NCBI GenBank assembly: GCA_030043215.1
Contig: JASHYG010000159.1
Location: 1 to 16,521, forward strand
DNA length: 16,521 nucleotides
Reading direction: 5' to 3'
DNA from: Gammaproteobacteria bacterium
Lineage (GTDB): Bacteria; Pseudomonadota; Gammaproteobacteria; Steroidobacterales; Steroidobacteraceae
The notes under the pieces are model-generated. The model saw only the letters and a list, made by a program, of their open reading frames with translations, was not told where the DNA came from and made no database searches. Position numbers and translations under genes: made by a program. Within the stretch, counting starts at the first letter, position 1, and every line of letters begins with the position of its first letter. Positions 1 to 6,742 of the stretch are shown here, piece after piece.

Positions 1-1
1 G

Positions 2-760
2 GCTGAGAAGTGGGGTCTCAAGGAGGGCGACACCTTCACCGTCGTCACCGGGCCGAATAGCCGCAACGACGGCGGCACGAGCTGGGATTTCCAGGTGCTG
101 GGGGTCGTTCCCGATTACTGGGACTGGTCGCAGCCGGAGAACGGCTTCATCATCGGCAATGCGACGTACCTCGAGAATACGGAGCCCCTGAGCCAGCGGG
201 GGACTGGATACGGCCTCAACGTGGCGCTGAGGAGCGGCGATCGCGCCGTCTCGATCAGCGAGCAGATCGACCGGCAGTACGAGAATTCGGGCACGGCGAC
301 GGTGACCGTCCCGAAGCGGCTCGACGCCGAAGCGGAGATCCAGCAAGGCTTCGCCATGGCATCGATGACCACAGGAATCGCGATCGCGGGTTTTGTCATG
401 ATCCTGTTCCTCACGGGGAACGCCATCGCGCGCTCCGTGCGCGAGCGCATACCCGAGTTCGCGATCCTGGAGACGATCGGCTTTCGCGATGTTCACCTCA
501 TGTCTCTGGTATTCACCGACGCCGTCATCCCGTGCCTGCTGGGTGCCGCCGTGGGTACGGGGCTCGCGGGCGTGGTGGATGGGCTGTCGACCCGCTTCCT
601 ACCGGGAAGTCTGTCACGATATCTATCCTCACCCGCGCCGACTCTCGCCCTGCTGGCGTGGGCGCTCGGGCTTGCGGTGCTGCTGGCGCTGGCGAGCAGC
701 GTCATTCCGATGCTGAGGCTCAGACGGCTGAGCGTCACCGACGCGCTCGCGGGGCGCTAG
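2..760 (+). CDS. FtsX/MacB-type ABC transporter permease, C-terminal part (5' end outside window)
   Basis: The reading frame is open from base 2 to the TAG at 758-760, so the gene begins outside the window; the ATG at base 95 is internal. The visible 252 residues start in the periplasmic domain typical of MacB-like permeases. They end with three hydrophobic segments in the FtsX arrangement: around GIAIAGFVMILFL, then VIPCLLGAAVGTGLAGVV, then TLALLAWALGLAVLLALAS. Between the first two lies SVRERIPEFAILETIGF, which matches the conserved cytoplasmic loop (RxRxxExxxLxAxG) of FtsX-domain proteins. Proteins of this class do not pump by a classical channel; they pass force from a cytoplasmic ATPase to periplasmic partners for export, efflux or lipoprotein release. 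The ATPase gene is presumably just upstream, out of view. The next gene encodes a paralogous permease, so the two probably form a heterodimer. The substrate cannot be read from the sequence. Confidence 0.9.
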   Translation, partial: AEKWGLKEGDTFTVVTGPNSRNDGGTSWDFQVLGVVPDYWDWSQPENGFIIGNATYLENTEPLSQRGTGYGLNVALRSGDRAVSISEQIDRQYENSGTATVTVPKRLDAEAEIQQGFAMASMTTGIAIAGFVMILFLTGNAIARSVRERIPEFAILETIGFRDVHLMSLVFTDAVIPCLLGAAVGTGLAGVVDGLSTRFLPGSLSRYLSSPAPTLALLAWALGLAVLLALASSVIPMLRLRRLSVTDALAGR

Positions 761-761
761 C

Positions 762-1922
762 ATGGTACTGATCCGTCAGATCACCCTCCTGTGTCGTCTG
801 ACGCTGTCCACTCTGCGCCAGCGCACGGCGACATCGGTGACGCTCGTCGTGACGATGGCCTGTGTGACCGGCGTGCTCATCTCGATGCTGTCGGTGACAG
901 CCGGCATCGTGCGGGAATTCAGCAACGCGGCCGATCCCGCCATTGCCGTCGTGATGCCCGCCGACGCCCGCTTTGACGATAGCAGCGGCATTCCGCGGAG
1001 CGCCGTCGGGACGATCACCAACGCACCCGGCATTGCCCGGAACCCGCAAGGAAAGCTCCTCGCCGATTCGGAGGTGCTCCTGTACGTTCCTCCCGCACGG
1101 CACATCGCCTCGGGCGGGGAGCTGCGGATCCGGGGAATCGGTGCCGCGGGTCCCGCGCTTCGGCCGCACTTCGCCATCGTCTCGGGGCGCATGTTCCGCC
1201 CGGGGCGGCAGGAATTGATCATCGGCAGCCGCGCACAGCAGGGTTTTGGCTTGAAGGTCGGCGACACGGTCGCGATGCGCAACGGCGCCTGGCCGATCGT
1301 CGGAGCCTTCCGGGCTGACGGCGTCTTCAGTGACGAGCTGCTGGGCGATGCGGAGACGATTGCGACCGTGACGCACATGCCTGGATTCGGCAGCGTCCAG
1401 GTGAGGCTGGATGCGACGACCGCCTTCGCCGCGTTCCAGAAATGGCTCACGACCAATCCAGCGCTGACCGTGTCCGCCCTGACGCAGCCGAGCTATTTCG
1501 ACCGGATCGCCGCCGGCAACGTCGGCTACTTCACGGCGATGGCCTATCTGACCGGTGTGATCCTGTCAGCCGGCGCCCTGTTCGGCTCCATGAACCTCCT
1601 CTACGGCGTGGTCAGCCGGCGTACGCGGGAGATGGCAACGCTGCGCGCGATCGGCTACGGGGCCCTGCCCGCGGCAACGTCCGTGGTGTTCGAAGCGCTG
1701 CTGCTGTCGCTCGCCGGCGCACTTGCGGGGGGAGGCGTCGCCTGGATTCTGTTCAGCGGGCACGAGATCATGCTCGACGAGAATGTGTACACGTTGCTCG
1801 TCTCGCCGCGTCTCGTCGCCTTCGGCATTGGATGGGCGCTCGTCCTGGCAGCGCTCGGAAGTCTGCTTCCCGCCATACGGGTGGGTCGCCTGCCGCTCAC
1901 CGAGGCTCTGCGCGTGGTGTAA
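762..1922 (+). CDS. FtsX/MacB-type ABC transporter permease
   Basis: This is a complete 386-residue inner-membrane protein whose ATG follows the stop of the previous permease by one base, so the two genes are almost certainly cotranscribed. A GGGG stretch about seven bases before the ATG could serve as ribosome binding site. The layout is the FtsX/MacB one: an N-terminal transmembrane helix (about residues 23-46), a large periplasmic domain (about 50-250), and three C-terminal helices (about 255-285, 306-331, 351-372). The loop SRRTREMATLRAIGY after the second helix is the family hallmark and pairs with the similar loop in the upstream permease. It probably works as the second half of a heterodimeric permease with a separate ATPase. 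Function could be efflux, export or lipoprotein transport; I cannot choose between them. The class is sure, the substrate unknown. Confidence 0.92.
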   Translation: MVLIRQITLLCRLTLSTLRQRTATSVTLVVTMACVTGVLISMLSVTAGIVREFSNAADPAIAVVMPADARFDDSSGIPRSAVGTITNAPGIARNPQGKLLADSEVLLYVPPARHIASGGELRIRGIGAAGPALRPHFAIVSGRMFRPGRQELIIGSRAQQGFGLKVGDTVAMRNGAWPIVGAFRADGVFSDELLGDAETIATVTHMPGFGSVQVRLDATTAFAAFQKWLTTNPALTVSALTQPSYFDRIAAGNVGYFTAMAYLTGVILSAGALFGSMNLLYGVVSRRTREMATLRAIGYGALPAATSVVFEALLLSLAGALAGGGVAWILFSGHEIMLDENVYTLLVSPRLVAFGIGWALVLAALGSLLPAIRVGRLPLTEALRVV

Positions 1923-1976
1923 GCGCGGCATGCGGCCTGACTCGATGCGTCCGCGCGTACCTAACAGAGGCACCCA

Positions 1977-2189
1977 ATGACGAGTCACGACGGGAAAGAT
2001 CGCTGCCCGCTTTGTCAGCGGCCCAACCTCTGCGGCATATCCGGCGGCGGCAGCACCTGCTGGTGCGTCCACGTCGTCATTCCTCCAGAAGTCCTGCGGG
2101 CCGTCCTTCCCGAGCTGCGCAATGAGGCCTGCCTTTGCAGGGCCTGCGCCGCCGGGGCAGCACCAATCCGACCGGGGAATCACTCATGA
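1977..2189 (+). CDS. Small cysteine-rich CWC-type protein
   Basis: This 70-residue protein has eight cysteines, at residues 10, 13, 19, 28, 30, 52, 54 and 57, in the pattern CPLC-x5-C-x8-CWC and later CLCRAC. The CWC centre and the proline- and leucine-rich stretch before the last cysteines match what I know of the 'cysteine-rich CWC' family. That family is of unknown function; the cysteine spacing suggests two metal sites, most likely zinc (inference). An AGAGG ribosome binding site lies six to seven bases before the ATG, which supports this short gene and its start. There is no signal peptide or membrane segment. Its TGA overlaps the ATG of the GH3 glycosidase by four bases (ATGA), so translation of the two is probably coupled. 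It is separated from the permeases by 54 bases. Confidence 0.8.
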   Translation: MTSHDGKDRCPLCQRPNLCGISGGGSTCWCVHVVIPPEVLRAVLPELRNEACLCRACAAGAAPIRPGNHS

Positions 2190-4468
2190 GCCATTCTGGT
2201 AAGTACGCATGCGGTGCGCTCGCCGCGGGTCTCGCGGTGGTTCTCAGCGCGAGTGGGCAGGACGCCGCGCGGCTTCCCTACCTGAATCCCAGTCTCTCGC
2301 CCGAGGTGCGCGCGGCGGACCTAGTGCACCGCATGACGCTCGCCGAGAAGGCCTCGCAGCTCGTCAACCAGGCGCGGGCGATCCCGCGTCTTGGAGTGCC
2401 GGCCTACGATTGGTGGAGCGAGGCGCTCCACGGCGTCGCGGTCAACGGCACGACGGAATTCCCGGAGCCCATTGGCCTCGCGGCCACCTTCGACGCTCTC
2501 CGGATCCACGAGATGGCGACCGCGATCGGCGTCGAAGGGCGCGTCAAGCACTCTGAGGACGAGCGGGCCGGACACTCGAACATCTTCGAGGGCCTCGATT
2601 TCTGGGCGCCGAACGTCAACATCTTCCGCGATCCGCGCTGGGGCCGCGGGCAGGAGACCTACGGTGAGGATCCCTTTCTCACCGCACGCATGGCCGTCGC
2701 GTTCGTGACCGGGATGCAGGGCAACGACCCGCATTACTACCGCGTCATCTCGACGCCCAAGCACTTCGACGTGCACAGCGGACCCGAGCCCACGCGGCAC
2801 TTCGCCGACGTGGATGTGAGCCGGCACGATGAGGAAGACACGTACCTGCCGGCGTTTCGCGCGGCGATCGTGGAAGGGCACGCCGGGTCCGTGATGTGTG
2901 CGTACAACGCCATCAACGGCGAGCCGGCGTGCGCGAACGAATTCCTGCTCGAGCACACGCTGCGCGGCGCCTGGCAGTTCCAGGGCTACGTGGTCTCCGA
3001 TTGCGGGGCCGTCCGCGATGTCTACAGCGGCCACCACTACCGCCCGACGCAGCCCGAGGCTTCCGCCATCGCGCTCGAGCGCGGCATGGACAACGAGTGC
3101 ATCGACTTCCGCGCGAAGGTGACTGACGATCACGATTACCGCCCGTACATCGAGGCGGTGCAGCAGGGTTATCTCTCCGAGCGCGCGATCGACACCGCAC
3201 TCATCCGGCTGTTCACGGCCCGCATCCGTCTCGGCATGTTCGATCCGCCGTCGAGGGTGCCGTATGCGCGGATCGACGAGAGTGAGCTCGACGGTGCCGC
3301 GCATCGGAGCCTCGCCCGCCGCGTGGCCGATGAGTCGATGGTGCTGCTCAAGAACGATGGCGTGCTGCCGCTCAAGGGGGTGAAGCGCATCGCCATCGTG
3401 GGTCCGCTCGCGGATCAAACCACCGTCCTGCTCGGCAACTACACCGGCACGCCTACACACACGGTGAGCATGCTGGAGGGCATGCGCGCCGAGTTCCCCG
3501 GCGCGACGATCACTTACGTTCCCGGAACCCAGTTTCTCTCCAACGGAGCCCGGCCGATGCCGGGCTCGGGTCTCACGCCCGTCGGCAGGCCCGGGCCTGC
3601 GCCCGCCAGCGACGTGCCGGACCCGGCTGCGATCGCTGCGGCAAGAGACGCCGATGTGGTGATCGCCGTGGTGGGCATCACCAGCCGCCTGGAAGGGGAG
3701 GAGATGCGGGTCGATCAGCCGGGCTTCTTCGGCGGAGACCGTACCAGCCTCGACCTGCCCGCGCCGGAGGAGAAGCTGGTCCAGGCACTGGCCGCCACTC
3801 ACAAGCCTCTCGTGGTGGTGCTGTTCAACGGCAGCGCACTCGCCGTCAACTGGGAGAAGGCGCACGCCGATGCGATCCTCGAAGCCTGGTACTCGGGCGA
3901 GGAGGGTGGAGCCGCCATCGCAGAGACCTTGAGCGGCAAGAACAATCCCGCCGGCCGGCTGCCCGTCACGTTCTACCAGGACGTGCACCAGCTGCCGCCC
4001 TTCGAGGACTACTCGATGAAGGGGCGCACGTACCGCTACTTCGCAGGGGAGCCGCTCTGGCCGTTCGGATACGGCCTCAGCTATACGAAGTTCGCGTACA
4101 GCGGCCTCACGCTGCCCGATGAGCCGATCGATGCCGGCGAGCCGCTGAACGTCGCCGTGACCGTGAAGAACGCCGGGAAGCTCGCGGGAGACGAGGTGGT
4201 GCAGCTCTACCTGAGGTTCCCCGATGTCGGCGGGGCGCCCATCCGTGCCCTCCGCGGGTTCGAGCGCATCCATCTGGCGCCTGGTGCCAGCAGGAGAGTT
4301 GAATTCCACCTGGAGCGCCGGGATCTGAGCATGGTCACGGACGCCGGCGATACCATCGTCGCCCAGGGCCGGTACACGGTGTCGGTCGGCGGCGGTCAGC
4401 CCGGCACGGGGGCTCCCGCGGTCAGCGGCGACTTCGAGGTCAAGGGGCAGATCACGCTGCCCGAGTGA
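2186..4468 (+). CDS. Secreted GH3 beta-xylosidase/beta-glucosidase
   Basis: This is a 760-residue glycoside hydrolase of family 3, a retaining exo-enzyme that removes single sugars from the non-reducing end of oligosaccharides. I chose the ATG at 2186, not the in-frame ATG at 2135, because it overlaps the previous stop (ATGA) and opens a signal peptide: positive start, hydrophobic core at residues 9-21, likely cleavage near SASG. The N-terminal domain shows YDWWSEALHGVA (74-85), the KHF motif (192-194) and the nucleophile Asp272 in VVSDCGAV. The second domain begins near 380 (VLLKNDGVLPL). It carries EGEEM (503-507), holding the likely acid/base Glu, followed by GGDRT. A fibronectin-III-like domain occupies about 648-732. 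The motif set resembles bacterial xylan beta-xylosidases more than simple beta-glucosidases, but substrate is not decided. Probably periplasmic or exported. Confidence 0.93.
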   Translation: MSHSGKYACGALAAGLAVVLSASGQDAARLPYLNPSLSPEVRAADLVHRMTLAEKASQLVNQARAIPRLGVPAYDWWSEALHGVAVNGTTEFPEPIGLAATFDALRIHEMATAIGVEGRVKHSEDERAGHSNIFEGLDFWAPNVNIFRDPRWGRGQETYGEDPFLTARMAVAFVTGMQGNDPHYYRVISTPKHFDVHSGPEPTRHFADVDVSRHDEEDTYLPAFRAAIVEGHAGSVMCAYNAINGEPACANEFLLEHTLRGAWQFQGYVVSDCGAVRDVYSGHHYRPTQPEASAIALERGMDNECIDFRAKVTDDHDYRPYIEAVQQGYLSERAIDTALIRLFTARIRLGMFDPPSRVPYARIDESELDGAAHRSLARRVADESMVLLKNDGVLPLKGVKRIAIVGPLADQTTVLLGNYTGTPTHTVSMLEGMRAEFPGATITYVPGTQFLSNGARPMPGSGLTPVGRPGPAPASDVPDPAAIAAARDADVVIAVVGITSRLEGEEMRVDQPGFFGGDRTSLDLPAPEEKLVQALAATHKPLVVVLFNGSALAVNWEKAHADAILEAWYSGEEGGAAIAETLSGKNNPAGRLPVTFYQDVHQLPPFEDYSMKGRTYRYFAGEPLWPFGYGLSYTKFAYSGLTLPDEPIDAGEPLNVAVTVKNAGKLAGDEVVQLYLRFPDVGGAPIRALRGFERIHLAPGASRRVEFHLERRDLSMVTDAGDTIVAQGRYTVSVGGGQPGTGAPAVSGDFEVKGQITLPE

Positions 4469-4491
4469 TGTGCGCGGTGGGGTAGGATAAG

Positions 4492-4511
4492 CCGCCGCGG
4501 AGCTGCGGTGG
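4492..4511. other. Small hairpin overlapping the DUF3237 gene leader
   Basis: CCGCCGC (4492-4498) can pair with GCGGTGG (4505-4511) across a six-base loop, with one G-U pair. It lies in the 55-base gap between the glycosidase and the DUF3237 gene. Its 3' arm touches the GGGAG ribosome binding site (4510-4514). No T-run follows on either strand, so it does not look like a standard intrinsic terminator. In such GC-rich DNA it could be chance. Confidence 0.3.
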
Positions 4512-4523
4512 GAGTCACGGCTG

Positions 4524-5045
4524 ATGGGCGATTTCCCCGAGGTTTTCTTCGGCGCTTCGACCACGGCGGAGGCGAGACTCGAGTTCGTCTTCCAGATCCG
4601 CCTCTGGTTCACGCGCGTACAGAACATCGAGAACATGCCTTCCGGGGCCGGGCGGGGCGCCGTCTATGTCGATCGCGGCACCATCGAGGGCCCGCGGCTG
4701 ACGGGCACCGTCGTCCCCGGGAGCGGGGGCGACTGGGCTCTGTTTCGGCCCGATGGCGTGCTTGCGACCGATGCGCGCTACATGCTTCGCGCGGACGACG
4801 GCACGCTCATCCTCCTCCACAACCGCGGCTACCTCTGGGGGCGCAAGGCCGATGTGATGCCGCGGATCCGCGCCTGGATCTTCGCGGGCGGCCCGCCCGT
4901 TGCGCACTCGGAGTACTACCTGCGCGCCTTTCCGACCTTCGAGGTGCAGACGGGCCCGCACGACTGGCTGATGCGGCACGTCGTCGTCGGCGTCGGCGAG
5001 CGGCAGGGCGACGGCAATCTCATCCGCTACTATGCGTTGCTCTGA
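4524..5045 (+). CDS. DUF3237 family protein
   Basis: This is a 173-residue cytoplasmic protein with no signal peptide. It has the features I associate with DUF3237: an early GxGxGAVYVDRGTIEGPRL-like stretch (about 42-60), then GTVVPGSGGDWALFRPDG, DARYMLRADDGTLILLHNRG, and a final YYLRAFPTFEVQTGP plus WLMRHVVVGVGER. The family is thought to form a small beta-barrel; its biochemical role is not established, though members often sit beside genes for degrading aromatic or terpenoid compounds. GGGAG about nine bases before the ATG supports this start. The GMC oxidoreductase gene begins 17 bases after its stop on the same strand, so the two are very likely one transcript. I infer a helper or enzyme role in the same pathway but cannot name a reaction. 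Confidence 0.85.
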   Translation: MGDFPEVFFGASTTAEARLEFVFQIRLWFTRVQNIENMPSGAGRGAVYVDRGTIEGPRLTGTVVPGSGGDWALFRPDGVLATDARYMLRADDGTLILLHNRGYLWGRKADVMPRIRAWIFAGGPPVAHSEYYLRAFPTFEVQTGPHDWLMRHVVVGVGERQGDGNLIRYYALL

Positions 5046-5062
5046 TTGAGGTCGAGCGCCGG

Positions 5063-6730
5063 ATGAGCGTGTCGGAGCACGACTTCGTCATCGTCGGGGC
5101 CGGATCGGCGGGCTGCGTGCTCGCCAACAGGCTCTCGGAGGACGGCGCCCATCGCGTGCTGCTCCTCGAGGCAGGCGCGAGCGTCCAGCGCGCTCTCATC
5201 TCCATTCCCGTTGCGTGGCTCGCTGCGGCGAGCGTTCCGGCCTTGGGCTGGGGTTATCAGTCCGAGCCCGAGGCGGCGACGGACCTGCGCAGCATCCCGC
5301 AGCCCCGCGGCAAGCTGCTCGGCGGCACCTCCTCGATCAACGGAATGATGTACAGCCGCGGCAATGCCGGCGATTACGACCGCTGGCGCGACGCGGGCCT
5401 CCCGGGCTGGGGATTCGCAGAAGTGCTGCCGTACTTCAAGCGAATGGAAACGAGCTGGCGCGGGGAGAGCCTCTTTCACGGCGGCTCGGGTCCGCTTGCG
5501 GTCTCGCGGCAGCCGCGCGATCCCTACATCACGCCCCGCATGCTGGAGGCCGCCGCGAGGCTCGGCTACGCGGAGAGCGCGGACTTCCACGGCCCGCAAG
5601 CCGAGGGCTTCGGGCTGCCCGATTTCACCATCCGCCGCGGCCGCCGCGACAGCACCGCGATCGCCTATCTCGCTCCGGCGCTGCGCCGCCCCAATCTGAC
5701 TGTCGAATCGCGAGCGCATGCGACACGCGTCGTGATCGAGCGGGGACGTGCCGTCGGCATCGAGTATGTGCAGGACGGACAGCGACACGTGGCGCGCGCG
5801 GCACGGGAGGTGATTCTCGCCGCGGGCGCGTTCAACTCTCCGCAGCTGCTGCTGCTCTCCGGGATAGGGCCTCCGCAGGAGCTGCAAGCCGCCGGGATCG
5901 AGCCGGTGCACGCGCTGCCCGGCGTGGGCAAGAACCTTCAGGACCATCCCTTGGTCGTTGCCGTGTATCAGGCGTCGAGCCCCTGCACGTTCGAGCGTGC
6001 GCTGCGGCTCGACCAGCTTGCGCTCGGGCTGCTCGCGTGGCGTCTCGCCGGCAGCGGTCCGCTCGCCGCGAATCCCATCTCGATCCAGGCGTTCCTGCGG
6101 CTCGCGCCGCAGGCCCGGTGGCCCGACGTTCAGTTCCAGGTGTCGCACGTGTCGATGCTCGCGCGGCCGTGGTTTCCGGGGTGGCGGCGCGGAGCCGGCC
6201 ATCAGTTCACGGCCGTTGCACTCAGCCTGCGTCCGGCCGGGACGGGGGAGGTGACCCTGCGCTCATCCGACCCGCTCGCTCCGCCGAGGATCCGGCTCGG
6301 CCTGCTGGGCGCGGAGGCCGACCGGCGAATCGCCCGCGACATGCTCAAGCTCGCGCGCCGCTTCTTCGCGACGGAGCCGGTGGCGGAGCTCGTCAGCGCC
6401 GAGCTTGCGCCCGGCCCGGCCGCCCGGTCCGACGAGGAGCTCGACGCGTACATTCGCGCGACGATTCAAACGGGAGCGCATCCGACCGGCACGTGCGCAA
6501 TGGGGCGGGACGATCGCGCGGTGCTCGATGCGCAGCTCAAGGTCCGGGGGATCGAATCGTTGCGAGTGGCGGATGCCGCCTCGATGCCCGACATCGTGAG
6601 CGGAAACACGAACGCGCCCACGATCATGATCGCCGAGAAGGCCTCCGATCTGATACTGGGGCGCCCGCCGCTTGCGCCCGCCGACGAGGCTCGCGCGCAA
6701 GTCGCTCGGCCGGGAGCCGGCCGAGGCTGA
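5063..6730 (+). CDS. GMC family FAD-dependent oxidoreductase (choline dehydrogenase-like)
   Basis: This 555-residue flavoenzyme oxidises an alcohol, sugar or related substrate using FAD. I chose the ATG at 5063 because the FAD-binding fold starts at once (FVIVGAGSAGCVLANRLSE, with GxGxxG at residues 12-17). A GAGG lies 11 bases upstream; the frame is open further upstream only as overlap with the preceding gene. GMC signature 1 is at about 82-105 (RGKLLGGTSSINGMMYSRGN) and signature 2 at about 255-270 (GAFNSPQLLLLSGIGP). The C-terminal catalytic block has HPTGTCAMG with the predicted catalytic His473, and SGNTNAPTIMIAEKA with Asn515/Asn517. It has no signal peptide, so it is likely cytoplasmic. 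Length is normal for choline dehydrogenase-like members. Residues 540-555 are an unconserved Ala/Arg/Gly tail. The substrate is unknown; it is not assigned as betA because no betaine genes are nearby. Confidence 0.93.
   Translation: MSVSEHDFVIVGAGSAGCVLANRLSEDGAHRVLLLEAGASVQRALISIPVAWLAAASVPALGWGYQSEPEAATDLRSIPQPRGKLLGGTSSINGMMYSRGNAGDYDRWRDAGLPGWGFAEVLPYFKRMETSWRGESLFHGGSGPLAVSRQPRDPYITPRMLEAAARLGYAESADFHGPQAEGFGLPDFTIRRGRRDSTAIAYLAPALRRPNLTVESRAHATRVVIERGRAVGIEYVQDGQRHVARAAREVILAAGAFNSPQLLLLSGIGPPQELQAAGIEPVHALPGVGKNLQDHPLVVAVYQASSPCTFERALRLDQLALGLLAWRLAGSGPLAANPISIQAFLRLAPQARWPDVQFQVSHVSMLARPWFPGWRRGAGHQFTAVALSLRPAGTGEVTLRSSDPLAPPRIRLGLLGAEADRRIARDMLKLARRFFATEPVAELVSAELAPGPAARSDEELDAYIRATIQTGAHPTGTCAMGRDDRAVLDAQLKVRGIESLRVADAASMPDIVSGNTNAPTIMIAEKASDLILGRPPLAPADEARAQVARPGAGRG
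6705..6725. terminator. Perfect GC hairpin at the junction of convergent genes (possible bidirectional terminator)
   Basis: CTCGGCCGG (6705-6713) pairs perfectly with CCGGCCGAG (6717-6725) over a three-base loop. It lies in the last codons of the GMC gene, five bases from its stop codon end and 18 bases beyond the kinase stop. The two genes converge here with only 12 bases between them. Neither strand shows a T-run after the hairpin, so this is not a classical intrinsic terminator. The placement between convergent genes and perfect stem make a transcription-stopping role plausible but unproven. Confidence 0.4.
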
Positions 6731-6742
6731 TTGCCGTCTCGC

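Noticed and set aside
2135..2185. Upstream in-frame ATG for the GH3 enzyme
   Set aside because: It would put a charged, non-signal stretch before a clear signal peptide and overlap the CWC gene by 55 bases. The ATG at 2186 has the coupled ATGA overlap.
2321..4636. A 771-codon open frame on the minus strand
   Set aside because: It is antisense to the GH3 gene, shows no recognisable domain and is rich in Arg, His and Ala, as mirror frames of GC-rich genes are.
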